Assembly: GCA_949752735.1 (NCBI GenBank)
Contig: OX457039.1
Location: 71,904,932-71,968,931 of the forward strand
Source of the DNA: Lumbricus terrestris
Taxonomy: Eukaryota > Annelida > Clitellata > Crassiclitellata > Lumbricidae
Reading direction: 5' to 3'
Length of the DNA: 64,000 bases
The notes under the pieces are model-generated. The model saw only the letters and a program-made list of their open reading frames with translations, was not told where the DNA came from and searched no databases. The translations under genes and the position numbers were made by a program. Positions 55,901 to 64,000 of this stretch are shown in pieces (positions within the stretch are counted from its first letter, which is position 1; each line of letters begins with the position of its first letter).

Positions 55901-58560
55901 TCATTTGACTTTTCCTCTTCTCCTTCTTCCACTTCTCTTCTCCGACTCTGTGCTCTTGTAGTCACATTCGCTTGCAATTCTCCTTGCAATACACTCACTG
56001 ATGGAACCTCTTTCAGTTCTGCGATTATCTCTGGATGCAGCAAGAACTTTTCTTTGTTATCTTTGCACAAGACTGCTGGAATGCTGGCACACACCAAGGT
56101 TAAATATGGCGCGATATTTACTCCCTTGTCTTTCAGATCTCCTCCTTCGTTATGACAACTCATCCGCACTTCGATTTTCACCAACTTAGCTGGAATGGGT
56201 TCTCCAGCCACACATTGCAAATGTACTCTGCCAATTTCTTCCACTGTCGCTCCTTTCAACAATTCCTCATTGATTACTGGAATCTCAGTACCAGAGTCAA
56301 TCAGCGCTCTGACTTGCACGGGCTGACAACTGTCATCCTTTCCACGTATCTCCACATTGACATGTTGTAGTAAAGACTTCCTCGTACGTTGACACTCATC
56401 TTTGCTTTCTGTTTCTCGACCAGTATCTTTAATGGGAGCAGAATTTACTATTTCTCTCTGTATAGCAAACTGAGGCGTGCACTTCATTACTGACTTCACT
56501 TCCGTTTCGCGGTTGTATTGTTCTTCAGGCTGATTCGGTGCATTCATTACTTGGATCTGATTTACTCTGAGATTTTCTGCACTTCGAGTAAATCTATTTC
56601 TCAGATTTGTCATTCTTGGTGGTACTTTGCAATCCTTTATTAAATGTCGGTCTGACTGACAATTATGGCAACGTTTCTTAACAATCCCTCTCTGTTCAGT
56701 GTTCTCCCGCCTGTAATTGTACGCTGCATTGTTTTCTCTTTGGCGTCCCATCACTGGAATTCGACTGTACATTTGTCTGTCACCCGTTGCTTCTCTTCTA
56801 TCTTGACCAAACTGTCTTCCAGGAGCACCATCATACCTTGCTTCGTTACTTCTGGCTTGGTTTCCTGTTTCTTTGTTAATACTATTCCACCTGGGTTGCT
56901 TCGAACTATTGCCCCATGCTTCATATTTCGGTTTGTCTTGAAACATTAGACCAATTCGATTGTTCACGTGTATGTCTGCGAGTTCTGCAACATTACTAGC
57001 TTCAAAGCATTCAGTACCCTCCTTTGCTAGTACGAACTGTAGTGGACCCGGTGGTAGACATTCTTTCAACTTATCCGCCACCAACAGATCAAATAACTTC
57101 TCATAGTCTTTTCCCACTCGTCTACTTCTGACATAATAGTTCAACAGATTCTTCAATCTTGCTGTAAACATCGTGTATGTTTCTTCTGCCGTTTTCTTCG
57201 CCTCTCCAAATCGTGATCGATATTCTCTCGCTGTCAATTTGAATTCTTTCAGTAAATGTTCTTTCACTATGTCGTAATCGTCTAGATCATCGAAAGACAA
57301 TCGGTTCAACACCGTTCTCGCTCTTGGCGTCATTAGTGGCAACAGCAATTTGACCCAATACTGCTTTTCCACCGTAAAACTGTTGAATGCATTCTCAACT
57401 GTCTCAAAATATAATGGCACCTCCATCATATCATATGGCATCTTAGGTAACACGTGTTTCATTGCATCACCTATCTTTTTAATCTTGGACACCATTGTCT
57501 CACTTTCTCTGATCCTGTTTCGTTCTGACTCCTCACGGCTTCTTCTTTCGTCTTCATTTCGTTCCCTCAGTCTATTTTGATCTTCTTCCCTACGCAGTTC
57601 TTCTTGTTCTATTTTTTGCTGCAACAATTCTAACTGCCTTCTGCGTTCCTCCTTATCAATAGCCATTTCTCGGAGCTGAGCTTCCTTAAGAGCGAGTTTC
57701 TTTTGTTCTAATTGTACTTGTTCTTCCCTTTCTCTTTCCGCTTTTTCCAAACTTTCTTTCTCCATTTTCAATTCTTCCTGTCGAATCTCTTCGGCTCTTT
57801 GTAATTCTGCCAAACGCATGGCTTCTTTGTCTTCCTCGCGAGCCTTTTGCTCTTCAATCTGTTGTTTTCGTAGTTCTTCATCACTTTTTCTTGCTCTCTC
57901 GTATTCTATCATCAGTTCCATCCTTCTTCGTTCTGCTTCGTCACGATCTTTTTTCAGTTGTTCTAGCTGAAGCTGGAACTGCTGCTTCTGCATCTGTATC
58001 TCTTCTTGTCTCATCCTTTCTGCTTTTTCCACTCTTTCTTTCTCTTCCTGCTTTTGTTCTTTATCTTCTCGTCTCCGTTGCTCTTCTTTCTCTTTCTCCT
58101 CCTGTCTCCGTTTCTCCTCTTTCTCTTTCTCTTCTTGTTTCCGTTCTTTATCTTCTTGTCTCCGCTGCTCCTCTTTCTCTTTCTCCTCCTGTCTCCGTTT
58201 CTCCTCTTTCTCTTTCTCTTCTTGTTTCCGTTCTTTCTCCTCCTGTCTCCGCTGTTCTTCTTTCTCTTTATCCTCTTGTCTACGTTTCTCCTCTTCTTGT
58301 CTCCGTTGCTCCTCCCTCATCATCATAAATTGCATCAACGCCTCCATAGACATAGCCTGTGGTTTCTCCTCAACACCACCGATTGCACCTTTCTCTTCAG
58401 CTTCCTTTAGCCACACCTCTGCTAGGGCTCTCATCAAATTTTCCCTTGACATCTCTTCGACTTCTTCCACGTCTAGACCGGCTTCAATTAATAACTTTAT
58501 TATTCGGTCAGAAGACATCTTCTTTATACTAGCTTGCTTTTGTTCCGTAAGCTTCTCCAT
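52954..58560 (-). CDS. Gmr1-type gag-pol polyprotein (gag, protease, integrase, RT, RNase H)
   Basis: 1868 codons in one frame. Residues about 75-345 are a long Glu/Lys/Arg/Gln helix (RRQEEKEKEEQ-like repeats). The capsid-like domain covers about 375-560. The knuckle CHNCQSDRHLIKDC starts at C631. Protease has DSGTE with Asp 755. Integrase has an HHCC zinc domain (about 1010-1050) and catalytic Asp 1091 (MDVVGP), Asp 1151 (TSDRGTNF) and Glu 1187 (GLVERWNQ), a DD35E spacing. A GPF/Y-like module follows (RWHGPCTVLQ, about 1330). RT runs about 1430-1660 with VMDCRSAYW and YVDD at 1602-1605. RNase H (about 1720-1865) has LYCDSSDFAVGAV, TIEKEAYAIIWAL and FTDHNPLVY, and the protein ends DCLSRL. No key residue appears lost. 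Confidence 0.96.
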   Translation of the reverse strand: MEKLTEQKQASIKKMSSDRIIKLLIEAGLDVEEVEEMSRENLMRALAEVWLKEAEEKGAIGGVEEKPQAMSMEALMQFMMMREEQRRQEEEKRRQEDKEKEEQRRQEEKERKQEEKEKEEKRRQEEKEKEEQRRQEDKERKQEEKEKEEKRRQEEKEKEEQRRREDKEQKQEEKERVEKAERMRQEEIQMQKQQFQLQLEQLKKDRDEAERRRMELMIEYERARKSDEELRKQQIEEQKAREEDKEAMRLAELQRAEEIRQEELKMEKESLEKAEREREEQVQLEQKKLALKEAQLREMAIDKEERRRQLELLQQKIEQEELRREEDQNRLRERNEDERRSREESERNRIRESETMVSKIKKIGDAMKHVLPKMPYDMMEVPLYFETVENAFNSFTVEKQYWVKLLLPLMTPRARTVLNRLSFDDLDDYDIVKEHLLKEFKLTAREYRSRFGEAKKTAEETYTMFTARLKNLLNYYVRSRRVGKDYEKLFDLLVADKLKECLPPGPLQFVLAKEGTECFEASNVAELADIHVNNRIGLMFQDKPKYEAWGNSSKQPRWNSINKETGNQARSNEARYDGAPGRQFGQDRREATGDRQMYSRIPVMGRQRENNAAYNYRRENTEQRGIVKKRCHNCQSDRHLIKDCKVPPRMTNLRNRFTRSAENLRVNQIQVMNAPNQPEEQYNRETEVKSVMKCTPQFAIQREIVNSAPIKDTGRETESKDECQRTRKSLLQHVNVEIRGKDDSCQPVQVRALIDSGTEIPVINEELLKGATVEEIGRVHLQCVAGEPIPAKLVKIEVRMSCHNEGGDLKDKGVNIAPYLTLVCASIPAVLCKDNKEKFLLHPEIIAELKEVPSVSVLQGELQANVTTRAQSRRREVEEGEEEKSNESLLDEDTESDDEQSVQEEEEGVTSGNNEIEEEMVACERDDDDDSESDGEMDTSMRDLFAENTSDERQLADAKKFEEQQRNDESLKSWWRIAEDKGSEFSVVNGLMYKKHQMLDQLVYQLVLPKERRIQVMELAHESVFGGHLGEEKTRERIKLSFVWPKMRRDVVKFCKSCEKCQLKARSLVMDRVPITPIPREDVPFRRMTMDVVGPIEPTSAAGHKYCLCIVDSCTRWPTIFLMKSLTAKAVCEALMKLFMDVGVPSVITSDRGTNFTASLTREFLKLMGCCPRFDSPGHPEAAGLVERWNQTFKKMIHHVVVENPRQWHKIIPFTVWALREVPNATTGVAPYLLVYGKLPRGPLTILKESWTKEINLPPNIGVQPAKYLKNLRADMEKALSFAENCAEEKQKQYASLYNKRAKDKEFEPGENVIVLYPTSTNKLISRWHGPCTVLQRRSKYSYLVDMNENGRRIIHANKMRKFITRTLSCGLIVEEDDEFGSVVEIPLKEDYLETKQKSLHLDYEQIGHLTSEQQKQLLDVLNRYADRFSDKPGLCTLVEHEVVLRPDFREKEFVAYRIPLIYRAEVEKQIQEMLKENIIQPSSSRMASPLVIVKKKDGSLRLACDYRYINSFTENCRYPMPIVNDVLSKVGKSKFISVMDCRSAYWTCPVKKSDQWKTAFVTHNGLYEFTRVPFGMINSGRTFVKAINMILQPIHDFTEPYVDDIAVHSNDWDIHLRHLELFLKQIRLHNVTLNLKKCVFGKSEVKFIGHLIGSGKKMMNPDRIDSLINLKKPETRKEVKQVLGFFGFYRQFICNFAEIAKPLTDLTSKKVPENIVWTDAHQKSFDSLKQIVLSNVILYMFEVGKPFNLYCDSSDFAVGAVLSQVDEEGIERPVSFISQKLTDTQRRWATIEKEAYAIIWALNKLKEILIDSKINVFTDHNPLVYLTESMSKSAKLVRWSLSLQNFDILLNYKKGKLNVVADCLSRL

Positions 58561-59015
58561 CTTACTTTCTTACTTCAACTGATTTGCGTGAAGAAATCGA
58601 GGGAGTGGCTATGCTTTCTGTGATTGGTTGACTGTAATTCTATTGCTTATTTATTCAAGGAGCGAGTTTTGTATACCTCTCTCTGGCGTTGCGTTGTCGT
58701 AGTGTCGTTCGTATGCTCGTTGTATCTTCTCACCAGTTGTTCGGATGCTCGGACTGCTTCTCCGGTTGTTCAGATGCTCACTCTCCTTCTCCCGTGTGGT
58801 CGGCGTCTCGTAAAGCTTCAAAATCCACTGTCCGTAGCTTGAACACAATATTCCAACGTTCGTTGCTTGACTTCGCAATCCACCGTTCGTAAACTTGGAT
58901 ACAATATCCCAACGTCCGTTGCCTGAACTCGATATCCCAACGTCCTTTGCTTGGATTGACAATCCCACCGTTCGTTGCCTGACTTCGAATCCCAACGTCC
59001 GTAAACTTGAATTCA
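58561..59015 (-). other. Leader of the Gmr1-type element, with degenerate tandem repeats
   Basis: Between the primer binding site and the gag ATG. From about 58810 to 59015, units with CCAACGTCCGTTGCCTGA or CCACCGTTCGTTGCCTGA alternate with AACTTGGAT-like pieces, about six diverged copies. No upstream frame is convincing. Confidence 0.6.
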
Positions 59016-59035
59016 GAATCCCGCCGCTGCCACCA
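59016..59035 (-). other. Primer binding site, tRNA-Leu type
   Basis: The plus strand here ends CCGCTGCCACCA, two bases from the LTR. That is the 3' end expected for a leucine tRNA with CCA added, so the minus strand (TGGTGGCAGCGG) would pair with it. The match is from memory of animal tRNA-Leu sequences. Confidence 0.7.
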
Positions 59036-59037
59036 AA

Positions 59038-59661
59038 TGTCAGACTCCAACAATCACTGACAATTCTCCAGTCTCTTCTTTAGTCCAGTTGCGCAGCCTA
59101 GGCCTAACCTATTCACTGTATTACGGTATCTAAAGCTAGTGTATAAGTTTCTAAAGTTCTTAACTTGTTCAATTACAACAAAGCTCTTTTTCTTTGATTT
59201 TCTTCTTCGTTCATAACAACGCAAATAACACAACAATGCATCAACGACGACAAACGCTTGAATTCAACGACAGCAACGCAACTATATTATCTCACTCTTC
59301 TCTACAGTTTTCAACACACACTCCACTGTTCTCTACAACGTCCTACACACTCAACGGCCTACTCTCTCTCTCAACGTCTTCTACACTACTAGCCTCCTTG
59401 TACAACTTATCTCACTGTCTGGGCGTACACTCTTCCCCCTGCCGCTCTGTCCTTCTATCTGCCTCTCTCCGTCTGTTTGTCCGTCTGTCTGTCTGCCTGT
59501 CTCTCTCTCTCGCGCTCTCCGGCGACGGTCGGCCGAGCCGCGCCAACTTTCCCGCCAGTCTGTCACCTGCAGGCCTATCTGTCTAGACGCTGACCTTGAG
59601 CTGGTCTATTCGTACGCTCACCCCTTAGCTGACCACATACACTATACAAAATTAGCTCACA
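59038..59661 (-). repeat. 5' LTR of the Gmr1-type element (624 bp)
   Basis: TGTCAGACTCC to TTAGCTCACA, matching 52217-52840. Followed outward by the GAAGT target duplication. Confidence 0.95.
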
Positions 59662-60893
59662 GAAGTGAAATGACAGAGAATTAGGAGAGAATAGGAAAAG
59701 GAAGTGAAATGACAGAGAATTAAGAGAGAATGGAAGGAAGTGAAATGACAGAGAATTAGGAGAGAATGGAAGGAAGTGAAATGACAGAGAATTAGGAGAG
59801 AATAGGAAAAGGAAGTGAAATGACAGAGAATTAGGAGAGAACGGAAGGAAGTGAAATGACAGAGAATTAAGAGAGAATGGAAGGAAGTGAAATGACAGAG
59901 AATTAGGAGAGAATGGAAGGAAGTGAAATGACAGAGAATTAAGAGAGAATGGAAGGAAGTGAAATGACAGAGAATTAGGAGAGAATGGAAGGAAGTGAAA
60001 TGACAGAGAATTAGGAGAGAATAGGAAAAGGAAGTGAAATGACAGAGAATTAGGAGAGAACGGAAGGAAGTGAAATGACAGAGAAGTACATGTAGGAGAG
60101 AATGGAAGGAAGTGAAATGACAGAGAATTAGGAGAGAATGGAAGGAAGTGAAATGACAGAGAATTAGGAGAGAATGGAAGGAAGTGAAATGACAGAGAAT
60201 TAGAAGAGAATGGAGGGAAGTGAAATGACAGAGAATTAGGAGAGAATAGGAAAAGGAAGTGAAATGACAGAGAATTAGGAGAGAATAGGAAAAGAAAGCG
60301 AAATGACAGATAATTGAGAGAGAATAGGAAAAGGAAGTGAAATGACAGAGAATTAGGAGAGAATGGAAGAAAGTGTAATGACAGATAATTAGGAGAGAAT
60401 AGGAAAAGGAAGTGAAATGACAGAGAATTAGGAGAGAATATGAAAAGAAAGTGAGATGACAGAGAATTAGGAGAGAATGGAAGAAAGTGAAATGACAGAG
60501 ATTTAGGAGAGAACGGAAGGAAGTGAAATGACAGAGAATTAGGAGAGAATATGAAAAGGAAGTGAAATGACAGAGAATTAGGAGAGAACGGAAGAAAGTG
60601 AAATGACAGAGAATTAGGAGAGAATATGAAAAGGAAGTGAAATGACAGAGAATTAGGAGAGAACGGAAGGAAGTGAAATGACAGAGAATTAGGAGAGAAT
60701 AGAAGGAAGTGAAATGACAGAGAATTAGGAGAGAATAGGAAAAGGAAGTGAAATGACAGAGAATTAGGAGAGAACGGAAGGAAGTGAAATGACAGAGAAT
60801 TAGGAGAGAATAGAAGGAAGTGAAATGACAGAGAATTAGGAGAGAATAGGAAAAGGAAGCGAAATGACAGATAAATAGGAGAGAATGTTTCCA
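59662..60893. repeat. 36/39-bp minisatellite, right part (about 33 units)
   Basis: Two unit lengths alternate irregularly: 36 bp (GAATGGAAGGAAGTG) and 39 bp (GAATAGGAAAAGGAAGTG). Both are multiples of three, so a 493-codon minus-strand frame stays open with repeats of 12 (NSLSFHFLPFSP) or 13 (NSLSFHFLFLFSP) residues. I regard it as non-coding. Confidence 0.93.
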
Positions 60894-61365
60894 TCATGAT
60901 GATTATGCAATTCATTGGATGCAAAGAGTTTTTTTGCCATCGTTTCATTAATTGATCTCCACACACTTCGTCTCTTCCTCCATCCATCCATTCATTCATC
61001 CATTTAAATCCATCTATCCAAATCTTCCCATCCATCCATCCATCCATAAAATCCATCTATCCATCTATCCTTCCATCCATCCATCTATCTATTCATCTAT
61101 CCATCTATCTGTCTATCAGTTAGCGTAGATAAAGTCAGACTGCAATTTGCAATATAACCGAATTAAAATTATTATATCGATCGACAGAAGATGAGAGTCA
61201 ATCTCATTCAGCGACTGCAGCAAGAAGTACATGTATGATGTAGGCCTATATCCTATAACTGAAGCAATGTTGACTTCCATCTCATCCATGTCGTCATTTC
61301 TTCCTCTCCGTCTGTTCTGCTGTTTGCCTCCGTCTGTCTATCTGTCTGCCTTTGTCCCTGGGTCC
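60894..61365. other. Unique DNA with a CATC-type microsatellite
   Basis: ATCC/ATCT tetranucleotides occupy about 60980-61115; otherwise no feature. Short GTAGGCCTATA text occurs near 61240. Confidence 0.6.
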
Positions 61366-61490
61366 TGTGTCACTGTGCTTGTATCCGCATACATGTCTCT
61401 ATGTCTGCTTGTGTGACTGTGCATATGCTTGTATCCGCATACATGTCTCTATGTCTGCTTGTGTGACTGTGCATATGCTTGTATCTGCAT
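61366..61490. repeat. 50-bp minisatellite, about 2.5 copies
   Basis: GCTTGTATCCGCATACATGT followed by CTCTATGTCTGCTTGTGTGAC recurs with a 50-bp period, ending at the LINE tail. A diverged piece (GCATGCGTGTCTCTATGTCT) lies on the far side of the LINE near 63417-63436. Confidence 0.8.
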
Positions 61491-63402
61491 TCATTCATTC
61501 ATTCATTCATAGCATTTATATAGCGCCCCTTCAAGAAACTACTCAGAGGCGCTCCCAGCCCAACCACGAGCAAAGAAAAAAGACTTGAGAGACTTGTAGA
61601 ACCCAGCCGGATGGGCCACAAGTAAAGAGCGAAGCGCAACCGGGAGGTCATTCCAGACAGTAGGCCCCACAACCGAGAAAGCACGGCGCTGCTTAATAAC
61701 TAAGCGAGCCCGCGGGACCAGAAGTTCACCCCTAGCCGAAGAGCGTAGTACACGACGCGCTGCAACGTCAGAGACTGGACAGTGGACAGCAAAGATCACG
61801 CAAGTATGACGGAGCACAGCCAAGGACACAGCGTGAGACCACAGCAGCAATGCGGTATGAGATCCGCTGGGACACTGGCAGCCAGTGCAGCACATCACGC
61901 ATATAGGCAGAGACAGGAGCAAATTTAGGAAGCCGCCCAAGGCGAGCAGCGGAGCGCAATACACGATCAAGTCGCCCCAGGACCCCAATGGGAAGACCAG
62001 CAAGTAAGGAGCAACAGTTGTCGATTCGACTTGTAACAAAGGCGTGAACAAGGACGACGACCGCGTCGTGAGAGAGAGAGCGGGAGACCACCCGAAGCTG
62101 ACGAAGCTGGTAATAGGCACTCCGAGCAACCAAGTTCACATGCTGGGACAGAGTGAGTTCAGAATCGAGGGTGAGACCCAGATCACGAACTGTGAGGGAA
62201 AATGAGATATGGGGAAAGAGCAGAGCAAGTTGTGAGAGGTCAATACCCTGGAGTTGCCTACGGCCACCCAACCAAATAAACTGTGTTTTGGATGGATTTA
62301 AGAGTAGCCGATTGGAGGCCATCCAGAGAGAGAGGACATCCATTTTCCTACACATCTGGCTGACAGCGGCCACCGCATCAGCCGAATAGGTATGGATGTA
62401 GGCTTGCACATCATCAGCAAATAGCTGGTGCAGAAGCCCTTGAGATGATAGTAAGGAGCAAATATCAGCAGTATAGAGAAGATACAGCAGCGGACCCAAG
62501 ACGGAACCCTGGGGCACCCCAAGAGGGGCAGGGACCCAAGCAGATCTGGACGACCCAAGAACTACACAGTTTGAGCGGTCAGATAGGAAGGATTTAAGCC
62601 AATCAAGAGGCTGGTCCACTAAGCCGAAAGAAGTGGAGAGGCGCTGCAGGAGAATTGAGTGGTCTACAGAGTCAAAGGCAGAGCTCACGTCAAAGAGAGC
62701 GAGGAGAGTGACTTGACCACGGTCAACTGCGCCATAGAAGTCAGACAAAAGTCGAAGCAGGAGAGTCTCCGTTGAATGATTTCGACGGAAACCCGACTGC
62801 TGCGACGGCATCAAGTCATTCATATCTAAATAAACAATCAGCTGGTTGGCCACAATGCGTTCCAGTATTTTAGATAAGAAAGTAACGTTTGCAATAGGGC
62901 GATAGTTTGTAGGATCACTTTGATCCAGACCATCGCGCTTCAGAATAGGTAGAAGAACAGAGCGTTTCTGTGAGGCAGGAAGACACATCTCACGGATCGA
63001 AGAGTTGCACAGGATGGTAAGGAATGGGAGGAGATCGTCGATCAGTTCCTGAACCAAGAATGTTGGCACAGGATCCAGCTCACACGTCTTGGCGGCGGAG
63101 GAGAGGATGAGTCGACGCAGCTCCTCACTCGTAATCTCCTGGAGAGTAGGAAGCCGATGCTCGGTGGTAGAGAAGGTAGGCGATGGCGATTCGGCGGTGG
63201 AACTCCGAATAGAAGAAATCTTGGCGGAGAATCGCTGTAAGAACACCTCCGCGGAGAACGGCGGGGGAGACTCCGACTGCCGACCACCCTTCGAACGGCC
63301 CAGTAGGCTGTTGAAAGTGGTCCAGAGTCTCTTCGGCTCCTTAGACTGGCGAGTGATGATGGTCTCCCAGTATTCGCGTTCTCTGGCGCGGTACGAGGTA
63401 TG
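61491..63402 (-). mobile_element. 5'-truncated L2/CR1-like LINE (copy 3)
   Basis: The minus strand carries linker, RT and C-terminal regions, then GGGAGCGCCTCTGAGTAG, GGGGCGCTATATAAATG and an AATG-repeat tail (61491-61510). It is truncated upstream of the RT near 63402 and inserted beside the 50-bp minisatellite. Confidence 0.92.
61539..63402 (-). pseudogene. LINE linker and reverse transcriptase, one late frameshift
   Basis: A long frame (63402 to 61768) shows a Ser/Pro-rich linker, AKTCELDPVPTFLVQ, NYRPIANVTFLSKILERIV, GFRRNHSTETLLLRLL, ALFDVSSAFDSVDHSILL, GVPQGSVLGPLLYLLYTADI, LFADDVQAYIH and NPSKTQFIWLGG. Near 61776-61789 a tandem TGGACAG duplication shifts the frame. The natural C terminus (FSVVGPTVWNDLPVALRS, KSLKSFFFARGW) continues in another frame to a stop at 61539. 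The RT core itself is unbroken. It resembles copy 2 but is a separate subfamily, to judge from the differing linker and tail. Confidence 0.92.
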
Positions 63403-63589
63403 CATGTCTCTTACGAAGCATGCGTGTCTCTATGTCTACCTGTCCCTTTGTCTGTCTGTGTTGTCTTCCTTTCATCCTTAATGAACCTGGCGTGACGACA
63501 TCATGATTTGCATGGATGCTTTTCATCGCATTCAAACCTTCGTTCAGGTCCTTATTCAAGATAAGAACACGAAGATTGGAAGAGGCATG
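63403..63589. other. No gene; short CTGT tract
   Basis: GTCTGTCTG near 63450 and otherwise unique sequence. Confidence 0.4.
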
Positions 63590-63918
63590 CAGGAAGGAAG
63601 GAAGGAAGGAAGGAAGGAATGAAAGAAGGAAGGAAGGAATGAAAGAAGGAAGGAAGGAAGGAATGACGGAAGGAATGAAGGAAGGAAAGAAGGAAGGAAG
63701 GAAGGAAGGAAGGAGGGAAGGGAGGGAGGGAGGGAGGGATTGAGGGAGGGAGCAAGGGAGGGAAGGAGGGAGGGAGGGAGCAAAGAAGCAAGGAAGCAAG
63801 GAAGGAAGGAGGAAGGGAAGGAAGGAAGGAAGCAAGGAAGCAAGGAAGGAAGGAGGAAGGGAAGGAAGGAAGGAAGGAAGGAAAGAAGGAAGGAGGGAGG
63901 GAAGGAAGGAAGGAGGAA
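63590..63918. repeat. (GGAA)n / (GGGA)n / (GCAA)n purine array
   Basis: GGAA units with AATG, GGGA and GCAA variants. Open frames on both strands (Lys/Glu/Gly/Arg on plus, Pro/Ser/Leu/Phe on minus) are by-products. 63919-64000 shows nothing. Confidence 0.92.
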
Positions 63919-64000
63919 TTGATTTACTGGAAGGTTGAAACTAAGGGAATGATGTGACAAATAAATTATCTGCCGTAACTATAATTGGAGTATAAAGAAA

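Larger units (their letters stand above)
52217..59661 (-). mobile_element. Complete Gmr1-type Ty3/gypsy retrotransposon
   Basis: 7445 bp with two 624-bp LTRs, a tRNA-Leu-type primer binding site, one 1868-codon gag-pol frame, a polypurine tract, and a 5-bp target duplication GAAGT (52212-52216 and 59662-59666). Integrase precedes RT-RNase H in the frame, as in the Gmr1 group. It is inserted in the 36/39-bp minisatellite, whose phase matches on both sides. Intact frame, exact target duplication and LTRs without a noticed difference suggest a recent insertion and possible activity. Confidence 0.96.

Noticed and set aside
59575..61056. 493-codon minus-strand frame
   Set aside because: Entirely explained by the 36/39-bp minisatellite plus LTR and CATC-repeat ends; no independent coding evidence.
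63341..63960. Several Pro/Ser/Leu-rich and Lys/Glu-rich frames
   Set aside because: By-products of the GGAA array, open on both strands.

Overview
The window reads as a block of gene-poor, repeat-dominated animal nuclear DNA. I found no host protein-coding gene, rRNA or functional tRNA. The main content is three LTR retrotransposons, one piggyBac-type DNA transposon, three sizeable non-LTR (LINE) elements plus several short LINE 3' ends, one tRNA-derived SINE, an 18 kb satellite array, and many micro- and minisatellites. A marine invertebrate is the most natural source, possibly a deuterostome. The main reason is that both Ty3/gypsy elements carry the integrase-before-RT order of the Gmr1 group, which was first described from deuterostomes. 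The L2/CR1-like LINEs and dense tetranucleotide repeats fit but do not prove this.

Layout: 1-2920 is the 5' part of a Ty1/copia element on the minus strand, with an uninterrupted gag-pol frame running off the left edge. 2970-3342 holds a SINE and a tiny repeat insertion. 3343-6120 is mostly simple repeats. 6121-9285 is a 5'-truncated, frameshifted LINE on the minus strand. 9286-17020 is a run of minisatellites (26, 80, 20 and 18 bp units), microsatellites and short LINE 3' ends. 17021-46453 is a 71/73-bp satellite array interrupted by two insertions only 50 bp apart: a 7.2 kb Gmr1-type LTR element (17370-24534) and a 3.8 kb piggyBac (24585-28376). 46454-50598 is again simple-sequence DNA. 50599-52036 is a second truncated LINE. 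52217-59661 is a complete Gmr1-type element with paired LTRs, a 5-bp target duplication and one intact 1868-codon gag-pol frame, inserted into a 36/39-bp minisatellite. 61491-63402 is a third LINE inserted next to a 50-bp repeat. The window ends in a GGAA-rich tract.

The elements form a record of nested insertion: old tandem arrays serve as targets, and several younger elements sit inside them. The complete Gmr1 element and the copia element look coding-competent over what is visible. The satellite-embedded Gmr1 element has LTRs that look identical but lacks the integrase core and the N-terminal part of RT, so it was probably copied in trans. The piggyBac is decayed, lacks most of its catalytic core, and carries an unusual repeat-bearing open frame. 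All comparisons were done by eye; no alignment or database search was run.
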